DNA from: Terriglobia bacterium
GTDB lineage: Bacteria > Acidobacteriota > Terriglobia > Bryobacterales > Bryobacteraceae
Assembly: GCA_021325175.1 (NCBI GenBank)
Contig: JAJPHS010000139.1
Location: forward strand, 1-64,000
DNA: 64,000 bases
Reading direction: 5' to 3'
Positions 29,172-38,236 of this stretch are shown piece by piece; position 1 is the stretch's first letter; each line of letters opens with the position of its first letter. The notes below the pieces were generated by a model that did not search any database, was not told where the DNA came from, and saw only the letters and a list, made by a program, of their open reading frames with translations. Both the position numbers and the translations under genes were made by a program.

Positions 29172-29621
29172 CTATCGGCTCTGACTCTGCCGGCGAGCGG
29201 CCTCCGCCGCCAGCTCATCGGCGCGGTTGTTGTCTTCGTGGGCGGCGTGTCCCTTCGTCCACGTCCAATGCACATTGTGCTTGGACACAAGCTCATCGAG
29301 CTCCGTCCACAGGTCCTGATTCAGCACCGGTTTTTTCGCGCTGGTCTTCCAGCCGTTGCGTTTCCAGCCGTGAATCCATTGCGTGATCCCATTCTTCAAA
29401 TATTCCGAATCGGTGATGATCTCGACATCGCACGGCTCTTTCAGTGCTTTCAATCCTTCGATGGCAGCCGTCAGCTCCATGCGGTTATTCGTTGTCTGCG
29501 GAGACGATCCGGCCAGTTCGCGTTTGTGGGCGCCGTAGCGCAAGATCGCCGCCCAGCCGCCGCGGCCGGGATTTCCCAGGCACGCGCCGTCGGTGATCAG
29601 TTGCACACGTTTCATCATCAA
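29172..29621 (-). CDS. rnhA: ribonuclease HI
   Basis: [85 protein letters not shown]. Confidence 0.96.
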   Translation of the reverse strand: MMMKRVQLITDGACLGNPGRGGWAAILRYGAHKRELAGSSPQTTNNRMELTAAIEGLKALKEPCDVEIITDSEYLKNGITQWIHGWKRNGWKTSAKKPVLNQDLWTELDELVSKHNVHWTWTKGHAAHEDNNRADELAAEAARRQSQSR

Positions 29622-29628
29622 CTATCAT

Positions 29629-30423
29629 ATGGTTGTGGCCGACGAGCCTAAGGAAAAGACGCTGAATGCGGCTGCGCCGCTGGTCCTGATCCCCGTCACG
29701 GCCGAGGACATGGCTCGCCGCAAACGCCGCCTAGTGGCGGCCTTCTGCGGGGTGGTGCTGCTGGTTGCCGCGGCCGCCGGATGGCTCTACAAACGATCCG
29801 TCGATCCGCTGCGTGCTCAGGAATCCTACGACGCCGGCGTTCGCCTGCTGAAAACGGCGCGCTACAGCCAGGCGATTCTTTCCTTCGACCGGGCGATTGC
29901 GTTGAAGCCGGACTTCGCCGATGCCTATCTGATGCGCGGCCAAGCCTACGCGAGCGAGTCGAAGACGGATCGCGCGATCGCCGATTTCAGCAAAGCGCTG
30001 GAGATTCGCCGCAACGACACGGCCGCGCTGCTCGATCGCGCTTCCGCCTATCTCGACTCGAAAGATTTTCAGGGCGCGATTCTGGATGCCGATCGCGCGC
30101 TGCAAGTCGATCCCAAGCTCGCCTCGGCCTACAATCTCCGCGCCACCGCGGAGCGCTACCTGGGCGATGCGCAAAAAGCTCTGGCCGATTTTTCCCGCGC
30201 CCTGGAGCTGGCGCCGAACGCGGATAACTATTTCCAGCACGGGGCGACGCTTCAGCTTCTGGGCGAACACAAGCGCGCCATCGCCGATTTCGATCAAGTG
30301 ATCGCGATGAAGCCGGATGATGCGCCCGCTTATTTTGCGCGCGCCGAATCGCGCCGCGCCGTCGGCGATCTAAAAGGCGCGCAAGCCGACCATCTGAAGG
30401 GCCGTTATCTGGACGGGCGTTAA
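29629..30423 (+). CDS. tetratricopeptide repeat membrane protein
   Basis: TM LVAAFCGVVLLVAAAAGWLY; TPR repeats AILSFDRAIALKPDFADAYLMRGQAY...AIADFSKALEIRRNDTAALLDRASAY. Confidence 0.88.
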   Translation: MVVADEPKEKTLNAAAPLVLIPVTAEDMARRKRRLVAAFCGVVLLVAAAAGWLYKRSVDPLRAQESYDAGVRLLKTARYSQAILSFDRAIALKPDFADAYLMRGQAYASESKTDRAIADFSKALEIRRNDTAALLDRASAYLDSKDFQGAILDADRALQVDPKLASAYNLRATAERYLGDAQKALADFSRALELAPNADNYFQHGATLQLLGEHKRAIADFDQVIAMKPDDAPAYFARAESRRAVGDLKGAQADHLKGRYLDGR

Positions 30424-30468
30424 TTAATAGGAAACCTGCGGGTCGGAGGACGATGCAGCCGCCGCGGC

Positions 30469-30987
30469 TCACGCGTCCGTGTAGCGATTCGCGCCGGCGC
30501 CCGCCGCCGGGAGTTGCGCGGCGATGATGCGCGCCAGTTCCACGGGCCGCCCGGAGCCGATCAGGACCAGTCCACGCCTGGTTTCCAACTCCACGCCTTC
30601 GTTGCCGCCGGCCAGGTAGGCGCGGCCGCGGCGGGTGACGCGAATGCCGTAGCCGCCCCAGTCGCGAACGGGGTCAAAAGAAACCGCGCGGGCGGAGATA
30701 ATTTCGGCGAAAGGAATTCTTCGCGATCGCCACAGCCCCCGCAAGGCGACGCGCACCTCCGGCGGGCGCACCTCCGTCACCAGCCGGACCATCATCAAAC
30801 GCCAGTAGACCAGCCATAGAAAAATCGTCCAGCCGATCAGGCTGCCATTGGTTTGCGCGCCCCAATGAAACCCGAAAGCAACCTGAAGAATCGTCAATCC
30901 CAGCATCGCGGCGGGAACGATCGCGGTGAGGATGCGCATGCGCCGCGGGCGAAAATTCTGGCGCTCGTAGAAAAGGGATCGCGGCAA
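30469..30987 (-). CDS. hypothetical membrane protein (PH-like)
   Basis: Two hydrophobic segments; ISARAVSFDPVRDWGGYGIRVTRRGRAYLAGGNEGVELETRRG. Confidence 0.7.
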   Translation of the reverse strand: MPRSLFYERQNFRPRRMRILTAIVPAAMLGLTILQVAFGFHWGAQTNGSLIGWTIFLWLVYWRLMMVRLVTEVRPPEVRVALRGLWRSRRIPFAEIISARAVSFDPVRDWGGYGIRVTRRGRAYLAGGNEGVELETRRGLVLIGSGRPVELARIIAAQLPAAGAGANRYTDA

Positions 30988-30989
30988 AG

Positions 30990-32312
30990 CTAATGGAGAA
31001 CGCCGATCGCGTATTCGAGCGCGGCGTACTGCGCCTCATAACCATACTTGGCGCCGACATTTTGAATCTCGGCTTCGGTGAGGTTCAATTGCGCCTGCGT
31101 CAGCTCGACGATCGACGACAGACCGAGATTATAACGGCCTTGCGCCAGATCGAGGGCGAGAGCGGCCTGGCGCAGGAACTGCGCGGTGACGTCGATGCGC
31201 TGAAAGGCCGCCACGGCGCTCGAATAGGCGACGCGAACGTCCCGCGAGATTCGCTCCTGCTGATCGCGAATGCGCTGCTCCGCTTCCAGAGCGCGTTGCC
31301 TCGCGGCTTCCTCGCGCGCGGAAAACAGATGCCCGTTGAACACCGGAATGTTTACGTTGGCGGCGACGGCCTCGTATTCTTTGGGGATGGGCGCGTTGCC
31401 CGGGGTGTTGATAAAAGGAATGAAGCCGCCCACGGCGACCACGCTCACGGTGGGGCGCTTCAAATCGCGCTCGGCCTCATAAAATTTCTGAGCGGACTCG
31501 CGGGAATATTGAAGGCTGGCGAGCTCGGGGCGATTGCGCATCGCTTGCGCGACCAGATCCTCCACGTTTTGCGGCGGGCCCGGCGGAAGCTGTTCCTCGG
31601 CGAGCTGATAATTCACGGACTGATCGGAGCCCAGGGCCCGCGCCAGTTCCGCGTAGGCTGCCGTGACAGCCTCCTGCGCGTCGAGAAGAATCAGCTTGGC
31701 TTGCGAGACCGTGACCTCCGCTTCGCTGACGTCGAGCTGGGATTTGAGGTTGTTCCTGGCGAGCTCGGTGACCTGATCCGCAAGCAACTGGCGCGCGTCG
31801 ACGGTTTGCTGCGCCACCTTCACCACGGCTTGCGCCTGGAGCACGCCGAAGTAGGCGCGATGGACTGCGAGGATGACGTCATATCGGGCGGCGGAGAGAT
31901 TTTGCTCCGCGGCCCGGCTTTGTAAACGCGCGCTGGCCACCAGGCTCGGGGTGCGGCCGGAATCGGTGATGAGCTGATTGAGGACCGCGCCCTGGCCGAA
32001 GCGGTCAAACAGGCGCGAGGCCGAGATGTCGCCGGCCCCCAGGCGCGAAAGGTTGTTGCCTTGCGATCCGGTGATTTCCCCGTTAAATGCGGGGTAATAG
32101 GGAGCGCGATTTATGATGATTTGTTCCGCGGCCGCGTTCAACTCGTTTTGGGCGGCCTGGATCTGCGGATGATTTTTCAGCGCGATGGCGTCGGCTTCCT
32201 GAAGCGTGAGACGCTGCGGGGTTTGAGCCGGCGCGCCGACGCGTAAAAGCGCCGCCCCGGCCAGAAGAAAAAACGCACGCAGCGGGATTGGATTATTCGG
32301 GTTGAGTCGCAT
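30990..32312 (-). CDS. TolC family outer membrane efflux protein
   Basis: LTLQEADAIALKNHPQIQAAQNELNAA...; GLSSIVELTQAQLNLTEAEIQN. Confidence 0.92.
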   Translation of the reverse strand: MRLNPNNPIPLRAFFLLAGAALLRVGAPAQTPQRLTLQEADAIALKNHPQIQAAQNELNAAAEQIIINRAPYYPAFNGEITGSQGNNLSRLGAGDISASRLFDRFGQGAVLNQLITDSGRTPSLVASARLQSRAAEQNLSAARYDVILAVHRAYFGVLQAQAVVKVAQQTVDARQLLADQVTELARNNLKSQLDVSEAEVTVSQAKLILLDAQEAVTAAYAELARALGSDQSVNYQLAEEQLPPGPPQNVEDLVAQAMRNRPELASLQYSRESAQKFYEAERDLKRPTVSVVAVGGFIPFINTPGNAPIPKEYEAVAANVNIPVFNGHLFSAREEAARQRALEAEQRIRDQQERISRDVRVAYSSAVAAFQRIDVTAQFLRQAALALDLAQGRYNLGLSSIVELTQAQLNLTEAEIQNVGAKYGYEAQYAALEYAIGVLH

Positions 32313-35300
32313 GAGGCCTCTTCCTTCCATAGACGAGCAGGTAGGCGGCCGGAACAATGAAAATCGTGAGAAGAACCGACGACGTCAGACCGCCGATAAT
32401 CGCCCGCGCCATGGGCGTGTATTGTTCGCCGCCTTCGCCCAGCTTCATGGCCATGGGCAGCATGCCGATAATGGTGGCCAGAGAGGTCATTAAAATCGGC
32501 CGCAGGCGCACGCGGCACGCCATGATGACGGCGTCGGCGACCGAATAACCCTGCTCTTCGAGTTTGTGCGCGAAGTCGACGATCAGGATGCTGTTGGAGT
32601 CGGCGATGCCGATCAGCATCAGCACGCCCATCAACGACATCACGTTCAAAGTGGTGTGGGTCAGCGGCAGAATAATCAGGACGCCGACGAAGCCCATCGG
32701 AATCGCGAGCATGATCAGAAACGGATCAATCCAGGAGCGGAACTGCGCGACCAGAATCAGGAAAAGCAGGATAAAGGAAATACCGAAACCCAGCCCGAAG
32801 CTCTTGAACGATTCCTCCATCGAATTGACCATGCCGCGCAGATTCACGCGGATGTTCGATGGCAGATGGGCATCCTGGATCGTGTTGAGAATTTCGCCGC
32901 GCAGCCGGCCCAGATCTTCGCCCTTGGGCGTGACATAGACGTCCACGACGCGCTGGATCTGATAGTGGTCGACCTCGGTCGGCGACTGCAAGTCGACCAG
33001 TCTGGCGACGGTATCGAGCGTGGTTGGCTGCTTCAGATTGGGGGCGCGCAGCGGAATCTGCCGCAGATCGATCAGACTGTGGATGGCAGCGCTGCCGCTT
33101 TCCGGATACTGCACACTGAGAAAGTAATCGTTGCCGGTTTTATAGTCGACCCAGTAATTCGGCGCGATCATGATGTTCGAATTGAGCGCCGTGATCACGT
33201 TATCGATGACGTCGGCCTGGGTGAGGCCGAGTTCGGCCGCGTGCACGCGGTCGATATCAAGGCGGACCGAGGGGTAATTCATATCCTGGGGAATATAGAT
33301 CTCCCCGGCGCCGGGCAAGGCGCGGATGCGCGCGGCAAGATCCTGCGCGGTCTTATAAGTGACTCCCAGGTCGCGCGTGTTCACCTGCACGTCGATCGGC
33401 GCGGGCTGACCCTGGTTTAAGATCGCGTCCTGAAGGGATCCGCTTTGAAAGAAAGTCCGGACCTCCGGGAATTTTTGCGCAAGCTCGGCGCGCAGCTTGT
33501 CCATGTATTCGTAGCTGCCGGTCGCGTGGCCATCGTTGAGCGCCACCTGAATGGTCGCCATGTACATTCCGGCGTTGCTGGTGTAAAGCGAAGAGATATC
33601 GTTCACCACGCCGATGTTGGAAAGAATCATTTTGAGATCCCCTGGCGCGACCACGTGGCGAATGACATCTTCGATTTTCGCCACATAATCGTTGGTGACC
33701 TCCAGACGCGTGCCCGTGGGGACCTTCACGTTGATGGTGAACTGGCCGGCGTCGGTTCGGGGAAAAAACGATTGGCCGAGCAGCGGATAAATCAGCAGGC
33801 TTCCCGCAAAGACGCCCACCAAAACGATTAAAGTGATCAAAGGCGCACGGAGCGCGCCACGGACCAGAAATTCATAGCCGTCCAGGATCCGGTTGAACTG
33901 CCGGTTAAACCACGCATTGAAGCGTCCTCCCCAGGAGAGATTTTCGACGTGCGCGTGTTCGCCGTGGCCGGCCGGAACCCCTTTAAGGAACTTCGCGCAG
34001 AACAGCGGGATCACCGTCATCGCCACCACAAACGACGCCAGCAGCGCCAGGCAGAAGGCGAGCGCCAGCGCCGAAAAAAGAAATTTGCTGACGCCGAAAA
34101 GCATCGTCACCGGGAAAAAATCGACCACATCCACCAGCGTGGCGGCGAGCACGGCCAGATTCACTTCGGCTCCGCCCTGCTCGGCGGCCATGGCCGGCGA
34201 GGCGCCCATCTCCAGATGCCGGTAGATATTTTCGAGCGAAATCACCGAATTATCGATCACGCGCGAGAATGCCAGCGCCAGCCCGCCGAGAATCATCGTG
34301 TTAATCGTGCTGCCCAGCAGATACAGCACGACCACCGTCGCCAGCGCCGAGATCGGAATCGACAGAAGGACCGCGCCGGTGGCCCGCATGCTGCCGAGAA
34401 ACAGAAGAATCATCAGTCCGGTGAGGACCAGGCCCATCAGGCCTTCATGCATCACGGTGCGGAGCGCGTCGCGCACGAATTTCGATTGATCGAAAACAAT
34501 GTTGGTGACCAGTTGCGGGGGCAGATCGAACAGATGCGCGGTCAGATTGCGCAAATCGTCGACCACCTGGATGGTATTGCTGTCGCCGCCGGATTTCATC
34601 ACCGGAATGTAGGCGGATTTTTGCCCGTCAATGCGGACGATATTGTATTGAAGCTGGCTCGCGTCCTTGGCTTCTCCGATATCGCCGATCGACACCCAGC
34701 GCTGGCCGATGGTCTTGATCGGCACATTGTCCAGGTCCTTCACCTGGTTGACCATGCTGTTGGAATAAACGTAGTAATCGTTCGGCCCGATCTTTACGTC
34801 GCCGGCGGGAAGAATCAGATTGCTTTTATTAACCGCGTCCACTACATCCATCACGCTCAACTGGCGCGAAAAAAGCCGGTACGGATCGACGTAGATCATC
34901 GCCTGCCGGTATTTGCCGCCGAACACTGCCGGAATCTCGGCGCCCTTGATCACCGCGAGCTGATTGCGAATGGTGAATTGCGCCGTATCGTGAAGCTGGG
35001 TTTCCGTCATCCCCTCGCCCTTCACCGTGACCAGCGCGACCGGCAGACTGGAGGCGTCGAATTTCAGAACCACCGGCGGAAGAGTGCCCGGCGGAAGGCG
35101 CTTCAGATCGGCCAGCGCGAGATTCGAGAGCTGGGTGAGATCGGCGTCGGCGTCCGTGCCCGGTTGAAAATATGCCTTGATGATGCTGACCCCCAGCAGC
35201 GACCGCGATTCCATATGATCCATTCCGCTCGCCTGCGTAAACCAGCGCTCCAGCGGATTGGTGATGTCGGTTTCGATATCGATCGGCGGCATGCCGTTAT

Positions 35301-35445
35301 AAAACGTCGCCACCGTGATCACCGGAAGATTGATCGGCGGAAACAGATCCACCGGCATGCGCATTGCGGCGTTAATGCCAATCACAGCGAGGGCAAGACA
35401 GCAGACGACGATGAAATAGGGATTGCGGATCGAAAAGCGGGGCAT
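32293..35445 (-). CDS. RND efflux permease (AcrB/MMPL superfamily)
   Basis: RNPYFIVVCCLALAVIGINAAMRMPVDLFPPINLPVITVATFYNG; 1050 aa, two TM repeats. Confidence 0.95.
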   Translation of the reverse strand: MPRFSIRNPYFIVVCCLALAVIGINAAMRMPVDLFPPINLPVITVATFYNGMPPIDIETDITNPLERWFTQASGMDHMESRSLLGVSIIKAYFQPGTDADADLTQLSNLALADLKRLPPGTLPPVVLKFDASSLPVALVTVKGEGMTETQLHDTAQFTIRNQLAVIKGAEIPAVFGGKYRQAMIYVDPYRLFSRQLSVMDVVDAVNKSNLILPAGDVKIGPNDYYVYSNSMVNQVKDLDNVPIKTIGQRWVSIGDIGEAKDASQLQYNIVRIDGQKSAYIPVMKSGGDSNTIQVVDDLRNLTAHLFDLPPQLVTNIVFDQSKFVRDALRTVMHEGLMGLVLTGLMILLFLGSMRATGAVLLSIPISALATVVVLYLLGSTINTMILGGLALAFSRVIDNSVISLENIYRHLEMGASPAMAAEQGGAEVNLAVLAATLVDVVDFFPVTMLFGVSKFLFSALALAFCLALLASFVVAMTVIPLFCAKFLKGVPAGHGEHAHVENLSWGGRFNAWFNRQFNRILDGYEFLVRGALRAPLITLIVLVGVFAGSLLIYPLLGQSFFPRTDAGQFTINVKVPTGTRLEVTNDYVAKIEDVIRHVVAPGDLKMILSNIGVVNDISSLYTSNAGMYMATIQVALNDGHATGSYEYMDKLRAELAQKFPEVRTFFQSGSLQDAILNQGQPAPIDVQVNTRDLGVTYKTAQDLAARIRALPGAGEIYIPQDMNYPSVRLDIDRVHAAELGLTQADVIDNVITALNSNIMIAPNYWVDYKTGNDYFLSVQYPESGSAAIHSLIDLRQIPLRAPNLKQPTTLDTVARLVDLQSPTEVDHYQIQRVVDVYVTPKGEDLGRLRGEILNTIQDAHLPSNIRVNLRGMVNSMEESFKSFGLGFGISFILLFLILVAQFRSWIDPFLIMLAIPMGFVGVLIILPLTHTTLNVMSLMGVLMLIGIADSNSILIVDFAHKLEEQGYSVADAVIMACRVRLRPILMTSLATIIGMLPMAMKLGEGGEQYTPMARAIIGGLTSSVLLTIFIVPAAYLLVYGRKRPHATQPE

Positions 35446-35470
35446 GGTTGGTCAGTTCAGCACACGCGGC

Positions 35471-36715
35471 TCACTTCGATGGCGCGCGATATTCAATCAA
35501 CTCCACTTGCTTGGGACGAACCGTCTGGCCGGCTTTGAGTCCGCTGCGGTCGCTGACCACCACGGAATCGCCTTCCTTCAGGCCGGACAGGACTTCGGCT
35601 TGATTTTCGGTTTGGATTCCCAGCTCCACTTGGCGGATTTCGATCTTATTGTCCGGCGTGACGACGTCGACGGTGGTATTGTCGCCGTTGCGGTCGATCG
35701 CCTGAAGCGGCACCGCGAGCGCGTTAGGAATGCGCTCCAGGGTGATGGTGGCATCGGCGTAAAGCCCCGGAACCAGCACCCGATTGGGATTCGGCACGTC
35801 TACCTCGGTGTGCATGGTGCGCGTGTCCTCGCGGACATCCACGGAAAAGCGCGCCACCTTGCCGGGAAACTTCTTGTTGAGCGACGGCACGCTCACCTCC
35901 ACCGGATCGCCGATGTGAATAAAGCGTACGAACGATTCGGGAACGGGAATCACCAGCCGGAAAAGATCGTCCTCGGAAAGACGCACCAGCGGCAGCGCCT
36001 GGGTGCTGGAACTCGTTCCGGCTTGCAGCAGCGTGCCGTAATTGGCGTAGCGCTCTGTGACGACGCCTGCGAAGGGCGCGGTGATCTTGGTGTAATCGAA
36101 CAGCACCTGATCGTGCGCGCGCTTGGCTTTGGCTTGCTCGAGAACGCTCTGGGCCGATTGCAGCGTGGATTTGGTCGCCTCCACCTGCGCCTGCGCCGCC
36201 AGATCGGCGCCTTCCGCGTTATCCACTTCCTGTTGCGCCACCAGCCCCGGCTTCGACTTGGCGACGCTGCTCAGCCGGTCGTATGCCAGATGCAAGACCT
36301 TGGCGTTCGCCTCCCGCCGGTTCAGCTCGTTTTCGGCGTGCGCGATCATTTCCTGGGCATTCCGGATCGCGGCGTCGTCCTGCGCCAGTTGTTCCTGCAA
36401 TTCGGGAATCTCCAGCACGGCCATCACATCGCCGGCTTTCACCCGCGAGCCGTAGTCGACATTGAGTGTCTTCACATAGCCCGATTCCTTCGCATAAACG
36501 TCGATCTCCTGAAAAGGCACCAGTTCGGAGGATTGCGTCAGCCGCCGGACCAGTGTCGCGCGGCCCACCTGGGTCACCCCCACCGCGACAGCCTCGGATA
36601 CCTCCGTGCCGTTGTTGGCGGCGCTGGCCTTTTCCCCCGTGCTGCACGAGCACAGCGCAACTGCCAGCATTCCCGCCGCTCCGGCCAGCAGAAAACATTT
36701 TCTTCGATCGATCAC
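35471..36715 (-). CDS. RND periplasmic adaptor (MFP) lipoprotein
   Basis: GTG start VIDRRKCFLLAGAAGMLAVALCSCSTG (lipobox); ESGYVKTLNVDYGSRVKAGDVMAVLEIPEL; ITAPFAGVVTERYANYGTLLQAG. Confidence 0.92.
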   Translation of the reverse strand: MIDRRKCFLLAGAAGMLAVALCSCSTGEKASAANNGTEVSEAVAVGVTQVGRATLVRRLTQSSELVPFQEIDVYAKESGYVKTLNVDYGSRVKAGDVMAVLEIPELQEQLAQDDAAIRNAQEMIAHAENELNRREANAKVLHLAYDRLSSVAKSKPGLVAQQEVDNAEGADLAAQAQVEATKSTLQSAQSVLEQAKAKRAHDQVLFDYTKITAPFAGVVTERYANYGTLLQAGTSSSTQALPLVRLSEDDLFRLVIPVPESFVRFIHIGDPVEVSVPSLNKKFPGKVARFSVDVREDTRTMHTEVDVPNPNRVLVPGLYADATITLERIPNALAVPLQAIDRNGDNTTVDVVTPDNKIEIRQVELGIQTENQAEVLSGLKEGDSVVVSDRSGLKAGQTVRPKQVELIEYRAPSK

Positions 36716-37416
36716 AGACAATCGGTCGCCACGCCTTTCAATTTTTCTTCCAAGCCATCCAGCGAAAAGTGCGGGGACCGGCAGAATTCCGTCAGCGCTT
36801 TTTCCCCGCAAAGGATGCGCTCCGCCTCGCCGGGAATGTCCGCGGCGACTTCGCGCGGAATCGCCTGCACGCCGTGCATGTCGCCATGCAGGAGATCGCC
36901 GGAGGAAATCTTCAACCCGCCGATCACCACCGGTTCGCCAAACTCCACCAGGTGCGCATAGGAGTGCGAGACCGACAGGCTTCCCGAGAAAAGCTGAAAG
37001 CCCAGAGCGCCAACCGCGGGCAGATCGCGAACCGCTCCGTTGGTGACGCATCCGACGCAATCCAGAGCCCGGCCGATGCTGGCATGAATCTCGCCCACGA
37101 AAGCGCCAAGACCGGGCTGCGGATCCACGTCTTCGAGAACCAGAATGCGCGGAGCCGGGATCGTCGCCACAAATCGCCAGAAATCCATCCGGTCGTAGTA
37201 GCACCGGCCATGCAGCGGCGGCACTGAACTGCGAATTCGCCCGGTTACGGCATAGCCCACTATCGGCGGAAGCGTGTTGAACCGGCAGAGCACCGCGCCG
37301 CAAATGAATCCCTCATTCCGAAGCCGAACCCCCAAGCGCTCAATCGCATTACTGACGGTGCAGCCGTCGAGGGCACGCAGGCGATCCAAATCAATACCCG
37401 AAAGGGTCTGTTTCAT
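36712..37416 (-). CDS. RraA family / HMG-aldolase-like protein
   Basis: LDGCTVSNAIERLGVRLRNEGF; VGCVTNGAVRDLPAVGALGFQLFSG; ISSGDLLHGDMHGVQAIP. Confidence 0.88.
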   Translation of the reverse strand: MKQTLSGIDLDRLRALDGCTVSNAIERLGVRLRNEGFICGAVLCRFNTLPPIVGYAVTGRIRSSVPPLHGRCYYDRMDFWRFVATIPAPRILVLEDVDPQPGLGAFVGEIHASIGRALDCVGCVTNGAVRDLPAVGALGFQLFSGSLSVSHSYAHLVEFGEPVVIGGLKISSGDLLHGDMHGVQAIPREVAADIPGEAERILCGEKALTEFCRSPHFSLDGLEEKLKGVATDCL

Positions 37417-37481
37417 TCACACTCACCATTTTTTTGAGACGCCTTAACCGCCAATATAGCGATCCCCGGCCGTCGTCTAAC

Positions 37482-37499
37482 ATACCAGACAGTCGGTAT
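37482..37499. promoter_or_regulatory. operator candidate site 1 (ATACC-N8-GGTAT)
   Basis: ATACCAGACAGTCGGTAT, 66 bp upstream of the RraA/RND operon start. Confidence 0.6.
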
Positions 37500-37526
37500 T
37501 TTTAAAACCCGAATTAGGTAGCCATT

Positions 37527-37991
37527 TTAGTCCGCCGGTATCGCAGTCGGCCGGTGCGCGCCCATCCAATATGACCACGCCAGACGTATGGCCCGAGCCA
37601 GGTCTTCCCGCCGCAGCGGCTTGGGAAGGATGTCGTAGCCGCCCCTGCGCACGACTTCGTTCCAAAGATGATCATCGAAAACCTTCGGAATCAGCAGAAT
37701 GCACAGCGCGCCCGCGGCCGCGAGGCCGCTAATTGCTTGACGCCACGCATCCCCGGCCACCTCCCGGTCCAGGAGAACGATTTGATACGCGTAGCGCTCG
37801 AGCTGGCGCTGCGCAAGCTCGGTGTCGCCCGCGAACGAGACGCTCCAGCCGTGCTCCCGGCACGTTTCGCGGATCAGGGATTCGTCACGCTTATTGCCCA
37901 CCACGCACAGGATCGCGATCTCGGAATAAGCCGCACATCGGCGCTGTTCCCGCGCAAAGAACCGAGAGATGACATCAAGGATTGGGAACAC
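37527..37991 (-). CDS. orphan receiver-like (CheY-fold) protein without output domain
   Basis: AILCVVGNKRDESLIRETCREHGWSVSFAGDTELAQRQLERYAYQIVLLDREVAG...GGYDILPKPLRREDLARAIRLAW; GTG start at 37991 inferred. Confidence 0.7.
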   Translation of the reverse strand: MFPILDVISRFFAREQRRCAAYSEIAILCVVGNKRDESLIRETCREHGWSVSFAGDTELAQRQLERYAYQIVLLDREVAGDAWRQAISGLAAAGALCILLIPKVFDDHLWNEVVRRGGYDILPKPLRREDLARAIRLAWSYWMGAHRPTAIPAD

Positions 37992-38037
37992 GCGCCGCCC
38001 TACCCCGGATGCTAGCCGAGAACTGGAGCCCGGAAGA

Positions 38038-38055
38038 ATACCAGCTTTCCGGTAT
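38038..38055. promoter_or_regulatory. operator candidate site 2 (ATACC-N8-GGTAT)
   Basis: ATACCAGCTTTCCGGTAT upstream of the receiver-like gene. Confidence 0.6.
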
Positions 38056-38091
38056 TTCTCGAATGGATAGGCCGGTAGATAAGCCGTCAAA

Positions 38092-38135
38092 TAAAAAAGA
38101 CGGGCGATTCGGTGAGTGGAAAGGATCGCCCGTCT
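38092..38135 (-). terminator. intrinsic terminator of the minus-strand gene ending at 38237
   Basis: 11-bp perfect stem AGACGGGCGAT/ATCGCCCGTCT (38098-38108, 38125-38135) followed by TTTTT on minus strand. Confidence 0.85.
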
Positions 38136-38191
38136 GTCGTAACGAGGGTTTTGAGGTGATTCCAGTTTAGGAAAGCCAGATTCTATTTCCC

Positions 38192-38209
38192 ATACCATGA
38201 ATCTGGTAT
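38192..38209. promoter_or_regulatory. operator candidate site 3 (ATACC-N8-GGTAT)
   Basis: ATACCATGAATCTGGTAT. Confidence 0.55.
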
Positions 38210-38236
38210 TCGCGCACCGCACGAGCCGGTAGGCCG

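Noticed and set aside
33949-35538. 529-aa plus ORF antisense to the RND permease
   Set aside because: R/H/Q-rich shadow translation of a clearly coding minus-strand gene.
37717-38222. Full 231-aa version of the receiver-like gene starting at 38222
   Set aside because: The extra N-terminus crosses the terminator hairpin and two operator-like sites and lacks similarity; GTG at 37991 fits better.
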